The notes beneath the pieces were generated by a model that worked only from the letters and a program-made list of their open reading frames with translations, had not been told where the DNA came from and searched no databases. The translations under genes were made by a program, and so were the position numbers. Below, piece by piece: positions 11,165-21,040 of a stretch of DNA of 64,000 nt (the stretch's first letter is position 1; each line of letters starts with the position of its first letter). Source of the DNA: Listeria cornellensis FSL F6-0969 (GTDB lineage Bacteria; Bacillota; Bacilli; Lactobacillales; Listeriaceae); NCBI RefSeq assembly GCF_000525855.1, contig NZ_AODE01000028.1:1-64000 (forward strand), read 5' to 3'.

Positions 11165-12061
11165 ATGAATATTTTAATGACTGGCGGTACTGGTTTTATT
11201 GGGCATCATCTCGTTCCTGCGCTTGTGAATAAGGGACATGTTGTTTATATTTTGACACGCCGGAATAACGAGGTAGATTCAGAAAATGTACATTATATAA
11301 AGTGGTTGGATGGCGCTCTGCCGGATTTGGCAGGTGTATCTATTGATATATGTATTAATCTGGCTGGCGCGGGTATTGCGGATAAGCGTTGGACGCCGGA
11401 TCGGAAACAGTTGGTTTTAGACAGTCGTGTGGATGCGACGACGGAACTTGTGCGGATTATCCATGATTTGCAGCCAAAGCCTCGCTTGTTGATGAATGCG
11501 AGTGCGATTGGTGTATATCCTACATCACAAACGACTTTCTTTCTGGATACGGAGGAACATGTGGCCGCTGATAATTTTCTTGCGGAGACGGTTATTTCTT
11601 GGGAAAAAGCTGCTCGGGCATCAGGAATTCCGACGGTGTTTACGAGGTTTGGTTTGATTCTGGGTAAGGATGGCGGATCATTGCCGCTACTTACGAAACA
11701 GTTCGCTTTTTTAATCGGTGGACCGCTTGGTGAAGGAAATCAGTGGTATTCGTGGATTCATATTGATGATGTGGTCGCGGCGATTTTGTTTATTATGGAT
11801 TCTGAGAAATTCGAAGGTGCGGTGAATGTGACGGCACCGCATCCCGTTCAGCAGAAAAAATTTGCAGAATTGCTCGGTCAAACGATGAAACGACCAGCAA
11901 AAGTTGCAACGCCTGCCTCAATGATTCGCTTTGCAATGGGTGAACGGGCGCTGCTTATTTTGGAAGGACAACGTGTGTATCCACAAAAACTTCTCAATCA
12001 AAATTTCACGTTTCGATTCCCTCAGATTGAGGAGGCATTGGCGGATTTAGTGCAAGAATAG
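11165..12061 (+). CDS. TIGR01777-family NAD(P)-dependent epimerase (YfhF-like)
   Basis: Extended SDR-fold protein. The nucleotide-binding motif TGGTGFIG is at residues 6-13, INLAGAGIADKRWTPDRKQ is the family hallmark, and a C-terminal DUF1731-like stretch contains the LILEGQRVYPQKL motif. At 298 aa it is full length. Ribosome site TTAGGAGTG. Divergent from recX. The true substrate is unknown, so a plain epimerase call is by family only. Confidence 0.88.
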   Translation: MNILMTGGTGFIGHHLVPALVNKGHVVYILTRRNNEVDSENVHYIKWLDGALPDLAGVSIDICINLAGAGIADKRWTPDRKQLVLDSRVDATTELVRIIHDLQPKPRLLMNASAIGVYPTSQTTFFLDTEEHVAADNFLAETVISWEKAARASGIPTVFTRFGLILGKDGGSLPLLTKQFAFLIGGPLGEGNQWYSWIHIDDVVAAILFIMDSEKFEGAVNVTAPHPVQQKKFAELLGQTMKRPAKVATPASMIRFAMGERALLILEGQRVYPQKLLNQNFTFRFPQIEEALADLVQE

Positions 12062-12109
12062 AAAAACAGGCGTTAAGAGATTTTTTGCTGTCTCCTAACG
12101 CCTGTTTTT
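12062..12109. terminator. Bidirectional terminator
   Basis: AAAAACAGGCGTTA and TAACGCCTGTTTTT pair across a 20-nt loop. It ends the YfhF-like gene and, from the other side, overlaps the mprF stop codon. Confidence 0.92.
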
Positions 12110-14714
12110 ATTTGGATTCTTCTATGATTACTGTCGGTTCTATCTCTTCTGGGATGTCTTCTACGATTTGCGCTTTAGATAGGGGTCTCTTTTTGCTTAC
12201 GAGCACCATTAGCTGCAACATCGTGAAAGCGATTGAGCTTCGTTTTCGGAACGCAACAAATTTTTGAACCCAAGTCGTTACGTATTTTGATTTGTAATTG
12301 CGTAATCCTTGGAAGCCGTAAAAGCCTTGACTATAGCGGTAAACGAGACCTGCCAATCGTTCTCCTAAAAAGGCGAACTGCGAGGAACCTACGTTGGAAA
12401 GTGGCGCCATTCCTGCATTGAAAATTTGATAGCCTTCTTCTTGCCCTTTTAGGAATAGATTGATGAATAGGAAATCCATGATACCGCTCGGGGCCTCTTG
12501 ACCGTAGCGCATTAAATCGATGGACGTCATTTCGTCGTTATAGCATGGCATGATGGAAGCAAAGGCAATGATTTCACCATCGGCATCTCGCGCGATTGCG
12601 ATTGGCGCTTGTTCCAAATAATACACATCAAAGTAGCCGAGTGAGAATCCTTTTTCGGATCTGTCTCCTAGCCAATCATCCGAAATTTCGCGGAGTCGCT
12701 GAATTGTTTTTTCATCAAAACTTGGCTCAATAATTTCAAAGGTATAACCTTCCCGCTCAAATTTGTTCATCAAGGCACGCTCGCCTTTGCGTTTCTTACC
12801 AGTTAGCGTGAATTCGGGTAAGGATACGAAACCTTCTTCACCGATTTTCATGAAATCAAAGCCATGATCGTGAAGGAATGCCAACATGTCGACATCAACT
12901 TCATAGAAAACTGGGCGGTAACCAAAGCGGTCGGCATATAGCATCAGTTCTTCCAGTGCTTCTTCAAGATTATCTCTATCCCCGACTGGCTCTCCCATGA
13001 TGACCATTTTATCGGCTCTGAGTTGGAATGGAAACACGACTTTATCATCTTTGGACCAGAAAAGCAATTTGTCGCGCATGAACATAGTGTGTGTTACTTC
13101 GTTGCCTTTGTATTTGGCCAAATGAGCTCGCAAACGTCTCGCATCGAATGGTTCTCCAATGGTAACACTCGTTGTCGAGAAGTAGTAGAAAATAACAATA
13201 AGGCTGATAATAGCGATGCCCACACCAATGAATCCTGTAATCCAAACATGTTCGGATGGAATCAGTAGATAATCGGGGATTTTGCGGTGATGTGGTACTT
13301 TTGGTGAGTTGTAAACACCGATTAGGACGTAGCCGATTAAACAGACTAAAAATAAGGAACTATCGAAAATGATTTTACTCCATGTATAGACAAGTTTTTC
13401 TCGGTAAAATTCATGACGTGCCAAGTAGACGCAAACCAATACAATTCCAAGAAAAATTGCTGCTTTGATGGAAAATCCTTGAGCTAATGTATTGAAAATC
13501 GCGCAACCTAGCACAACGATAGTCGTTACGTAGGCTTTGGTGACTTTACTTTCAATACCTCGAGCCAATCCTAATAACAGGAACCCAAAAGCTATGATCG
13601 TGATTTGGGATACGAAGAAAAGGCTGAATGGTGCTAGTTTGTAAAGCAACGGTAAATGGTAGATAGCGTTTGGGATAGCCGCAGAAATGATCAACATGAG
13701 TCCAGCGAAATACACGAATAAAACGAGGAAGCGGTACGCTAGTTTTTGTAGGAATAGGGTTGGTAGACCTTCTAAATAGTCGTTGAACTTCTTCCCGGCT
13801 TTTTGGACGAAGAATAGGAGTCCCGCTGCGAAAGGAATAATATAGTAGAAAATACGATAAAACAGCAACCATGCAACACTGAGGTCCGTCGGTACGCCAA
13901 GCTTTTCAAGTCCGAGAATCATCACGACGTCAAACGTACCAACGCCTCCGGGTACCATCGATGCAATCCCGATAACAGATGCAATAACGAAAAGCGGGAA
14001 TACTTTAGCAACGTCGACCGGTTCGTTCATGAGTACGCCGATAATGATGAAGCAACCGAATGCAAACGCCCACTCTAATAGTGACGCCAAAATAAGTAGC
14101 AATTCACGTTTTAGCGGTAAATCTTCAAATAATGTTTTGCTTTTCCATTTTGTGAAGAAGAATAGGATTGGGAAATATAATCCGCCGCCGACAAGCCAAG
14201 GCCAGTAGCTACGGAAATGATCGGCGAATCCTGGAATAAATAGCATTACTAGGCCAATGAGGCAATATAAAGACAAGCCGGATACGAGAAATAAGGCAAT
14301 TTTTGAAATAGCTAAAAGGATTTGCTTGTGATCGGCATTTTTGCCGTAAAAATTGGCGCGTAGAGAGGCTCCTAGCACGCCACCGAATCCTCCAATATTC
14401 GTAAATGTGTTCGTAATCCAGCCAGATGTAATAATGTGACTCGTCGGAAACTTGCCTGGCAGGAGTTTCACGATGACAAAATCATAGATGAGCATTGGTG
14501 TTACAGCAATAAGTCCCACTGCAATCATAATCAAGATATTTTCTGGGCTCTGTGATGTTAAGTTATCTTTTAAAGCGCCAAAATCGGTGGTTGTTCCAAT
14601 ACTAATCACTTCGTATACGACAAACGCGAGTACAAAGACGATAAATATAATCTTAGCCTTCAGACTGTTTTCCTGGAACCATGCTATAAGTTTTGCTAAC
14701 CTTTCCTTCATCAT
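12108..14714 (-). CDS. mprF: Phosphatidylglycerol lysyltransferase/flippase MprF
   Basis: Adds lysine from Lys-tRNA to phosphatidylglycerol and flips the product outward, lowering membrane negative charge and giving resistance to cationic peptides. The N-terminal about 520 residues contain some 13-14 membrane segments (flippase domain with GGFGGVLGASLRANFYG and SMVPGGVGTFDVV). The C-terminal DUF2156 domain holds the synthase motif region (GDRSEKGFSLGYFDVYYLE, NDEMTSIDLMRY, GSSQFAFLGERLAGLVYRYSQ). The inner ATG 14714 is preferred over 14780 because AAGGGAATT precedes it and it avoids overlap with the vanZ-like gene. About 868 aa, normal length. Confidence 0.93.
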   Translation of the reverse strand: MMKERLAKLIAWFQENSLKAKIIFIVFVLAFVVYEVISIGTTTDFGALKDNLTSQSPENILIMIAVGLIAVTPMLIYDFVIVKLLPGKFPTSHIITSGWITNTFTNIGGFGGVLGASLRANFYGKNADHKQILLAISKIALFLVSGLSLYCLIGLVMLFIPGFADHFRSYWPWLVGGGLYFPILFFFTKWKSKTLFEDLPLKRELLLILASLLEWAFAFGCFIIIGVLMNEPVDVAKVFPLFVIASVIGIASMVPGGVGTFDVVMILGLEKLGVPTDLSVAWLLFYRIFYYIIPFAAGLLFFVQKAGKKFNDYLEGLPTLFLQKLAYRFLVLFVYFAGLMLIISAAIPNAIYHLPLLYKLAPFSLFFVSQITIIAFGFLLLGLARGIESKVTKAYVTTIVVLGCAIFNTLAQGFSIKAAIFLGIVLVCVYLARHEFYREKLVYTWSKIIFDSSLFLVCLIGYVLIGVYNSPKVPHHRKIPDYLLIPSEHVWITGFIGVGIAIISLIVIFYYFSTTSVTIGEPFDARRLRAHLAKYKGNEVTHTMFMRDKLLFWSKDDKVVFPFQLRADKMVIMGEPVGDRDNLEEALEELMLYADRFGYRPVFYEVDVDMLAFLHDHGFDFMKIGEEGFVSLPEFTLTGKKRKGERALMNKFEREGYTFEIIEPSFDEKTIQRLREISDDWLGDRSEKGFSLGYFDVYYLEQAPIAIARDADGEIIAFASIMPCYNDEMTSIDLMRYGQEAPSGIMDFLFINLFLKGQEEGYQIFNAGMAPLSNVGSSQFAFLGERLAGLVYRYSQGFYGFQGLRNYKSKYVTTWVQKFVAFRKRSSIAFTMLQLMVLVSKKRPLSKAQIVEDIPEEIEPTVIIEESK

Positions 14715-14725
14715 ACCAATTCCCT

Positions 14726-15421
14726 TCACTTTTCCCATTTCAATGTTATTTTTTTTCGCTTTCTCACGCTTGGTATACATAGCGCCGCAAGAACCCCTAG
14801 CAAGCCGCTCAGTGTATTTAGAATAATGTCGTCTATATCTGTCGAACGATTTTCTGGCAATGTTATGCCACTAAAACCTGTGATGATCGTGGTTTGAAGG
14901 AATTGAACGAGCTCGATTCCTGTAGAAATAAACAAGGCGAGTAAGAGTGTCATCCCGATTCTTTTGGTAATTTGAAAATAGAGTAGAAAAAATGTCAATG
15001 GTGCAAGTAACAAGACATTTCCGAGTAGCTGAATGATCGTTGGCATCGTTGGCATCGTCGGTAACGTTTGGTGTACTGTATTTTCAATCGTCGTAAATGG
15101 CACAAGGTTTACCAATTCATGTTGGATATGAAATCCTCCTGTGTACGTGCTTTTTAGAATATCTCCTGCCGAAATATATGTAACGAGATGATGCAAAATA
15201 AACAGATAGAGAATGAACGTTGCTAGCCAAATCACATCCACTGTATTTCTTAATTTCGCCTTCCAAATAATGAAAATCGAGCAAGCCCCAAGGATTGTAC
15301 CGTTGACAATGACATTAATCATCTCTGCTTTGCTACCGAAATCGATTGCTAAAAATATACCGTAAGCCATATATAAAATCGGAATCATCAGAACGAGAAA
15401 CCGAATTTTGTCATTTTTCAT
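14726..15421 (-). CDS. VanZ-like membrane protein
   Basis: About six hydrophobic helices in 231 aa. It has VanZ-family marks: NLVPFTTI near the middle, LLGNVLLLAPLTFFLLYF, and the acidic C-terminal motif ENRSTDIDDIILNTLSGLLG. A short imperfect TMP-TMP-T repeat comes from a duplicated GTTGGCATC. It lies 11 bp upstream of the mprF start on the same strand, so the two are probably cotranscribed, fitting an envelope-resistance role. VanZ homologues lower teicoplanin binding; the function here is inferred. Confidence 0.85.
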   Translation of the reverse strand: MKNDKIRFLVLMIPILYMAYGIFLAIDFGSKAEMINVIVNGTILGACSIFIIWKAKLRNTVDVIWLATFILYLFILHHLVTYISAGDILKSTYTGGFHIQHELVNLVPFTTIENTVHQTLPTMPTMPTIIQLLGNVLLLAPLTFFLLYFQITKRIGMTLLLALFISTGIELVQFLQTTIITGFSGITLPENRSTDIDDIILNTLSGLLGVLAALCIPSVRKRKKITLKWEK

Positions 15422-15576
15422 AGATCTGCCACGCTTTCTTATGGTCTAATTGTCTTCCTTAGTTTAACAAATAACGCTAATAATGAAAAGACTTGTCACC
15501 CTTACATTATTGCAAGGTGATTCAAAAATGGAGAACGAGGATTGATGTACGTCTCCCCATTCTCTATTCTTGTTCC

Positions 15577-16050
15577 TTATATTCTCAGTTCGTAAACAAA
15601 TTGCTCGCCGCGCGGTCCTAAGACAACGCGTTGTGTTTCGGTAAAACCGCTTTTTAAATATAATTTTTGTGCTGGGATATTTCGTTTGTTAACCGCTAAA
15701 ACAACACTGGCAATTCCTTTAAAATTAGCGCGTACATAGTCTTTTAATATAGCTAAGGACTTTGTTCCATACCCTCGGCCTTGGAATGTCGAATCAATCG
15801 AATAGCCACGCAAAAGTAGTGCATTCGGTTCTGCGGTGTACGTCGTTAGGTCGTTGCCACTGTCTAGAACGAAAAAGCCCGCAATGATTCCATTATCGGA
15901 AATCAGGGTGCAGTGATAACTACTCGTCTTGGCAGCTTGCTCCAAAATCTCAAGTGGATGCGCCGAGAATTCATCATTCGTGAGTGTATAATTCTTGAGG
16001 GCTTCTATTTGCGTTGTTTCATTTTGGAATAGTTGTAGTTGGATTGTCAA
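15577..16050 (-). CDS. GNAT-family N-acetyltransferase
   Basis: 157 aa with the acetyl-CoA binding motif QGRGYGTKSLAILKDYV, then VNKRNIPAQKLYLKSGF, standard for ribosomal-protein-type GNATs. The substrate is unknown. It lies 16 bp downstream of rlmCD on the same strand with TTAAGCGAGGAGGG before the ATG, so it is likely in that operon. Confidence 0.87.
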   Translation of the reverse strand: MTIQLQLFQNETTQIEALKNYTLTNDEFSAHPLEILEQAAKTSSYHCTLISDNGIIAGFFVLDSGNDLTTYTAEPNALLLRGYSIDSTFQGRGYGTKSLAILKDYVRANFKGIASVVLAVNKRNIPAQKLYLKSGFTETQRVVLGPRGEQFVYELRI

Positions 16051-16066
16051 AGGAAGCCCTCCTCGC

Positions 16067-17441
16067 TTAATTTTTTAAGGTTAAAACAGTGATACTTTCC
16101 ACATGCGCGGTGTGTGGGAACATGTCTAGCGGTTGGATGTATTTCACATTGTATTTTTTAGATAGAACCTGAATATCGCGTGCAAGTGTAGATGGATTAC
16201 ATGATACGTAGACAATTTGTTTCGCATTTGTCCGCAGAATGGATTGAAGTAACAGATCTTCGCAGCCAACACGTGGCGGATCGACCACAATGGCATCTGG
16301 TTTGAAGCCTGCTTTGATCCATTTCGGGAATACTTCTTCTGCTTTTCCGGTTTCAAAGCTGACATTTGTTATTCCTGCGCGCGCGGCATTTGCTTTCGCA
16401 TCCTCGATGGATTCTGCAATAGTATCCATACCCCGTACTTCTGCTGCCCGTTTCGCCAAGGAAAGTCCAATGGTTCCAACACCACAGTAGGCATCGACAA
16501 TTTTTTTCGTTACCTGTCAGGCGAATGGCACGCGCTACTTCGCGGTAAAGCTTCTCGGTTTGCGATGGGTTCAACTGGAAAAAGGCACGCGCAGAAAGAT
16601 CGAATTCGATTTCGCCTAGCTTCTCGGTGATTTTTTCTTTCCCTGCAAGGAAGAGCGTTTCTTCGCCGAAAATCAAGGACGTTTTTGCCTGATTGACGTT
16701 TTGCATAATGGAAACGACTTCTGGGAACGCTGCTTGGGTGCGCTCAATTAACTCGCGTTTTCGTGGTAATTTCTTACTGTTCGTGACAAGGACAAGTTGA
16801 ATCTCACCGGTTTTAATCCCTGTGCGAACGACAATTGTTCGAACGATGCCGCTATTTCGTTGTTCTTCATAGATTGGAATCTCGAGCTCTTCCAGTAAAT
16901 CGCGTACAAAATTAGTGACTTTCACAGTGTCTGGGTGCTGCACGATGCAGTTTTCGATTGGCACTAACTCGTGGCTTTCGGCACCAAATAGGCCGGCTTC
17001 AACCACATCATCGATTTCCCGCACTTGGAATTGGCTTTTATTGCGGTAGCCCCAAGGATTTCCCATACCAATCGTGTCGCGAATCTTGATTTGTTCTAAG
17101 TGGAAACGTGTATGTTTTTCGATGGATTGTACAATAAGGTCTTTTTTCATTTGCAGTTGTTCTGGGTATGACAAATGTTGTAATTGACAGCCGCCGCATG
17201 CATCGTAGACTGGGCATGGTGGTGTCACGCGGTGTGGTGATTTTTTACGAATTTTGCGGATTTTTGCTTCCGTGTAGCGTGGATTGACTTTGGTAGCCTC
17301 GACCACGACTTCTTCTCCTGTTAGGGCGCCGGTCACGAACACGACAGATCTTTTGAAATAGCCGATGCCTTCGCCGTTAATACCAATCCGTTTAATCGTT
17401 AGTGGGAATTGTTGACCTTCTGTTACTGGATTTTCGCTCAA
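16067..17441 (-). CDS. rlmCD: 23S rRNA (uracil-5-)-methyltransferase RlmCD-type (frameshift)
   Basis: RumA/TrmA-family SAM enzyme making m5U in 23S rRNA. The N-terminal TRAM domain is residues about 10-65, the [4Fe-4S] cluster cysteines are [14 protein letters not shown], the methylase core is [13 protein letters not shown] and the [14 protein letters not shown] motif, then [12 protein letters not shown], and the nucleophile lies in [12 protein letters not shown]. The frame breaks at T7 (16501-16507): with six the protein reads [17 protein letters not shown] across the join. Corrected length 457 aa, full length. Because the break falls in the SAM motif of a well-conserved gene, sequencing error is likely. 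A second paralogue is usual in Listeria, so the exact RlmCD/RlmD name is tentative. Confidence 0.9.
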
Positions 17442-17465
17442 AATAATTCTCTCCTTATGGCCCGG

Positions 17466-18324
17466 TTAATTAATCTCCCCGACCAGCTTTTTCTGCTTTA
17501 CTATGCTAAGTGTGGCATTGATTTCGCCACCAATCATCAAAATAGTTCCTGTTAAATAAAACCATAACATCAAAATTATAATCACGCCGATACTGCCATA
17601 AGTCGCAGAATAATTGGCGAAGTTGTTCACGTAATAGGCGAAACCAATCGAAGCTGCTGCCCAACCAACCGTGGAAAAAACGGCGCCTGGCAAAATACTA
17701 AATAGGCTACTTCTCCGGTTCGGTGCGATCCAAAAAATAAAGGAAAACACGATAAAAATAACAGCTAGCGTCACGAGCCAGCGAAAATTATTCCAAATAT
17801 CGAGCGTATCTTGGGACACATTCAGATGATTAAAAATAAATAACCCAATTTGCTGTCCGAAAACGACGAGAAGTAGCGTCACGACCACAACCGCCAGCAT
17901 GCCCATTGTAAAAACCATCGACAACAAGCGCTTAATAAAATAATTGCGGCGATCCTGCACGCCATACGCTTTATTCAATGCTTTCGTCGTCGCATTCATG
18001 CCATTAGAAGCCGACCATAACGTCCCGATAATCCCGACAGAAAGCGCACCTCCCGAATTATTGTTCAGAAGCTGATCCAGATTATTATTAATAAAATCAT
18101 AAATTTCTTCTGGAACAAACTGCTTAATCGTTGTGAATAACTGGTCTTGATCAATGTTGAAATACGGAAGCAACGAGGCGACAATTAGTAAAATCGGAAA
18201 AATAGAAAAGAGCATATAATACGCTAATTGCGAGGCGCTTCCGGATACATCATTTTTAGTAAATCTAGTCCCAACGGCCATGCCAAAACGAACAAGGCGG
18301 ATATCTTGTATTTTTTTTTAACAT
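17466..18324 (-). CDS. YihY/virulence factor BrkB family membrane protein (frameshift near start)
   Basis: Six-helix inner-membrane protein of the YihY family, formerly called RNase BN. SASQLAYYMLFSIFPILL, LWSASNGMNATTKALNKAYG and ILMLWFYLTGTILMIGGEINA are family-typical. The start is ATG 18324 after AAAGGGGATACCG. The frame breaks in T9 (18311-18319); with eight it reads MLKKIQDIRLVRFGMAVG. Corrected length about 285 aa. Function unknown. It is upstream of rlmCD on the same strand. Confidence 0.88.
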
Positions 18325-18417
18325 CGGTATCCCCTTTCTTCTTAAAATAGACGCTAATGGTGGCATCACTCCAAACTATATGCTACAATTTTTGAAAGTT
18401 GAAAAGGAGTGTCTCAC

Positions 18418-18639
18418 ATGAACTTAGAAAACCCATCGCAAGAAAACGTTACGTATATGTTAAATGAAATTACTGTAAAACTAAAGATGGTCAATGCTTC
18501 CGTCTTCGAAAACCTGACATTGGAAGCCATCCATTACGATACCCTGCTTGATATTTATACGCTTATCCATCGCAAAAATAATATCAGTATGCGTGAAATG
18601 CAACTTTTTGCAGAGGAACTAAGTACTATTCGGAAATAA
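18418..18639 (+). CDS. UPF0435 / DUF1128 protein (YfkK-like)
   Basis: 73-aa cytosolic protein of unknown function. NVTYMLNEITVKLKMVNASVF and the C-terminal SMREMQLFAEELSTIRK match the DUF1128 family. The start is ATG 18418 behind AAAAGGAGTG; an in-frame GTG nine bases upstream is less likely. It converges with the acetyltransferase gene and overlaps its 3' end by 14 bp. Confidence 0.87.
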   Translation: MNLENPSQENVTYMLNEITVKLKMVNASVFENLTLEAIHYDTLLDIYTLIHRKNNISMREMQLFAEELSTIRK

Positions 18640-19423
18640 TTTCGCTAACGTAATCCACTAAGTCGCGCATATCAAATATTTTGGAAGGTGCACCAGCAAG
18701 CGTCGTCGGCTGGTGTGCTGTTTTTTGTTCGTAATCGCGCCCAATCGCAATAAATTCCTCGCTATTGGACGTTATTTCATCATAGCTTTGCCAAACTTTC
18801 TCGCCGCCCACCATAATCGGTGACTTTTCTTGCTGAATTCGAAAAGCTTTTGCGCGGTGCTCGGCAAGGTGTAGTGACGTATTTTTATTGTGATCGACGC
18901 CGAACAGGACAATTTTTGCGTGCAATTCGTATAGTCGTGCTAGTGGTGACTGTTCGCCGAAGCCGAAATTTAGCGCATGCTTCTCTGTAATGAAGGCAGC
19001 GTCACTTCCCCATGCACAAAAAGAATATTTCGGATGGGAACTTCGCTTCACGTCAGCCATTTTGCGGAATGTTTCTGGAATCACGCCCATGAAAAAAGTA
19101 GGTGTTTCTTCTGGATTATACGCAGGCATCTCCTCATAAATCGTCGGCCACCATTCTTTCGGTACCGCTGGGTTACGCCATTTGGATGGGTCTGATATAT
19201 TCGTACTTTGCGATGCCATCACTAGATTTCCAGATTCTGTTACCGCCTTTTGAAAAGCTTTAATAATCGCAACGCCACCCCCGCATACCCAGCCAGCTTG
19301 ACCGAGCGCGGAGTGTAGAATTACTGTATCTCCTTTTGCAATACCTAGATTATGTAGTTCCTCGCAAATTGATGCAACCGTATGTGGCGTCCTCGTTTTA
19401 CGAATCGCTTTTTTCTCTCCCAT
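18626..19423 (-). CDS. AAC(3)-family N-acetyltransferase (YokD-like)
   Basis: Antibiotic_NAT fold protein. HSALGQAGWVCGGG near the N-terminus and KRSSHPKYSFCAWG with the catalytic-type His, then LFGVDHNKNTSLHLAEH, are family hallmarks. About 265 aa. ATG 19423 is preferred because GGGAGA lies seven bases upstream; the ATG at 19429 is too close to it. Chromosomal copies in Firmicutes often do not give aminoglycoside resistance, so I do not call it a resistance gene. Same strand as map, separated from it by a terminator. Confidence 0.86.
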   Translation of the reverse strand: MGEKKAIRKTRTPHTVASICEELHNLGIAKGDTVILHSALGQAGWVCGGGVAIIKAFQKAVTESGNLVMASQSTNISDPSKWRNPAVPKEWWPTIYEEMPAYNPEETPTFFMGVIPETFRKMADVKRSSHPKYSFCAWGSDAAFITEKHALNFGFGEQSPLARLYELHAKIVLFGVDHNKNTSLHLAEHRAKAFRIQQEKSPIMVGGEKVWQSYDEITSNSEEFIAIGRDYEQKTAHQPTTLAGAPSKIFDMRDLVDYVSEIISE

Positions 19424-19453
19424 ACCCATTCTCCCTTTGTTCTCGAAAAAATT

Positions 19454-19484
19454 TAGGTGTGTCGCGTTCTTGGCAACACACCTA
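19454..19484 (-). terminator. map terminator
   Basis: TAGGTGTGT and AACACACCTA form a 9-bp stem; on the minus strand it is followed by AAATTTTTTCG. It lies between map and the AAC(3)-like gene. Confidence 0.82.
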
Positions 19485-19492
19485 CGTATTAT

Positions 19493-20251
19493 TTAGTCGT
19501 TTTCCCCTTGATACGTCAAAATTTCTGGACCATCTTTTGTAATCGCAATCGTGTGCTCGTACTGCGCAGAAAGTGAACCGTCAGCTGTGCGCGCCGTCCA
19601 ACCGTTGTCATCCATCTTCGCTTTCCAACCGCCTGTGTTGACCATTGGTTCGATCGTGATAACCATGCCTTCTTTCAAACGTGGGCCTTTGCCTGCTGCG
19701 CCGAAATGTGGCACTTCTGGTTTTTCGTGTAATGTTGGGCCAACGCCGTGACCGATAAATTCGCGCACAACAGCTAGTTTTTCTGCTTCTACGTATGTTT
19801 GAATCGCGTGGCCGATATCGCCAATACGGTTGCCAACTTGTGCTTGTTCGATACCAAGGTACATCGATTTACGTGTCACTTCCATCAAACGCTCAGCTTC
19901 CGGTGATACTTGTCCAACGCCATATGTCCAAGCAGAATCAGCAAGCGCACCGTGGAAATTAACAACCATGTCCACCGTGATAATATCGCCTTCGTTTAGA
20001 ATTTTCTTCCGCGGAAAACCGTGACAAATTTCGTCATTGATACTTGCGCACGTTGCAAATTCATAACCTTCAAAGCCTTTTTGCTCTGGTGTCGCACCTT
20101 GTTTGCGCAGGAATTCTTCTGTGAATACTTCGATATCCCAGCTCGTAATTCCAGGCTTTATTAGTTTCTTAATTTCTTTATGTGTCGCGACAAGGATTTC
20201 CCCCGCACGTTTCATTTCGTCAATTTCGCGTCTTGATTTTAATGTAATCAT
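19493..20251 (-). CDS. map: Methionine aminopeptidase, type I
   Basis: Removes N-terminal Met from new proteins; dinuclear metal enzyme. Metal ligands are visible in DIITVDMVVNFHGALADSAWTYG (Asp, Asp), EFIGHGVGPTLHEKPEVPHFG (His), GMVITIEPMVN (Glu) and AQYEHTIAIT (Glu). It starts at MITLKSRREI (ATG 20251) with GAAGGGATGG eight bases upstream; the ATG at 20260 is too close to the ribosome site. 252 aa. It lacks the N-terminal zinc extension of type Ic. Confidence 0.95.
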   Translation of the reverse strand: MITLKSRREIDEMKRAGEILVATHKEIKKLIKPGITSWDIEVFTEEFLRKQGATPEQKGFEGYEFATCASINDEICHGFPRKKILNEGDIITVDMVVNFHGALADSAWTYGVGQVSPEAERLMEVTRKSMYLGIEQAQVGNRIGDIGHAIQTYVEAEKLAVVREFIGHGVGPTLHEKPEVPHFGAAGKGPRLKEGMVITIEPMVNTGGWKAKMDDNGWTARTADGSLSAQYEHTIAITKDGPEILTYQGEND

Positions 20252-20390
20252 TTTTTCCATCCCTTCTCTTTCCGACCATCGAAACGTTGATTTTGTCCCA
20301 GCCAGAAATTCTCACTTCTACCATTATAGCTTTATTCGCCTCATTTTGAAAGTATGAATATGACGTTTTTGCTAAATTTAACGGAATTTC

Positions 20391-20418
20391 TTGCAGTTTT
20401 TCTGAAATTCTTTATAAT
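20391..20418 (+). promoter_or_regulatory. Flavodoxin promoter
   Basis: TTGCAG (20391-20396), a 16-bp spacer and TATAAT (20413-20418). The predicted transcript has a leader of about 95 nt containing a weak terminator-like hairpin before the flavodoxin start. Confidence 0.7.
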
Positions 20419-20436
20419 GGAAGTATTGGTGATTGA

Positions 20437-20476
20437 TGAAACAAGCATATTCGGCGTTTGCAAGTGTGCTTTTTTT
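20437..20476 (+). promoter_or_regulatory. Terminator-like hairpin in the flavodoxin leader
   Basis: AAGCA and TGCTT can pair around a loop of about 19 nt and are followed by T7 (TGCTTTTTTTAGCG). The stem is short. It may be an attenuator or a chance structure. Confidence 0.3.
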
Positions 20477-20521
20477 AGCGTATTAACTTAGAACTCATAG
20501 AAAGAAATGGTGATGTAAATA

Positions 20522-20971
20522 ATGGCAAAAGTTATGATTGTATATGCCAGCATGACTGGTAATACAGAAGAAATTGCAGATATCCTTGGCGAAGAACTAG
20601 AGAAATACGATATTGAGGTCGAGATTGAGGAATGTATCTCTGTCGAACCTGAGAAACTATTAGAATATGATGGCGCGCTAATCGGTGGCTATACATATGA
20701 TGATGGCGAACTTCCAGACGAATTCGTGGATTTCTACGAAGATATGTCTGACGTGGACTTTTCTGGTAAAGTTTGTGCTTCTTTCGGATCTGGTGACACA
20801 TTCTACGATGAGTTTTGTTTGACGGTTGATCTTGTTGAGAAACGGTTGAAACAACAAGGCGCGACAGTCCCTGTAGAAGGATTGAAAGTAGATTTAGATC
20901 CTGACGAAGATGATGTTGTGCGTGCAGAAGCTTATGCGAAAACATTTGCTGATGCCTTACTTGGGAATTAA
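20522..20971 (+). CDS. Flavodoxin
   Basis: FMN-binding electron carrier, 149 aa. The phosphate-binding loop is YASMTGNTEEIAD (residues 8-20), followed by GGYTYDDGELPDEF and SFGSGDTFYDEFC loops that contact the isoalloxazine ring. Strongly acidic, as is usual. It has its own promoter and terminator, so it is monocistronic. An antisense 156-codon open frame across it is a shadow. Confidence 0.95.
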   Translation: MAKVMIVYASMTGNTEEIADILGEELEKYDIEVEIEECISVEPEKLLEYDGALIGGYTYDDGELPDEFVDFYEDMSDVDFSGKVCASFGSGDTFYDEFCLTVDLVEKRLKQQGATVPVEGLKVDLDPDEDDVVRAEAYAKTFADALLGN

Positions 20972-21002
20972 TTTTTGAAATTGAATAAATGGAATCACCC
21001 AA

Positions 21003-21040
21003 AATGTCTAGCTATCGCATTGATAGTTAGGCATTTTTTT
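21003..21040 (+). terminator. Flavodoxin terminator
   Basis: AATGTCTAGCTATC pairs with GATAGTTAGGCATT (a few mismatches), then T7. The following 240 bp (21041-21280) contain no gene I can support, only AT-rich sequence and presumably the promoter of the next gene. Confidence 0.85.

Noticed and set aside
18626-19423. AAC(3) homologue as an acquired aminoglycoside-resistance gene
   Set aside because: It is in a core gene neighbourhood with native-looking composition; chromosomal YokD-like proteins often do not confer resistance.
20532-21002. 156-codon frame antisense to flavodoxin
   Set aside because: It mirrors the acidic codons of flavodoxin and has no start signal.
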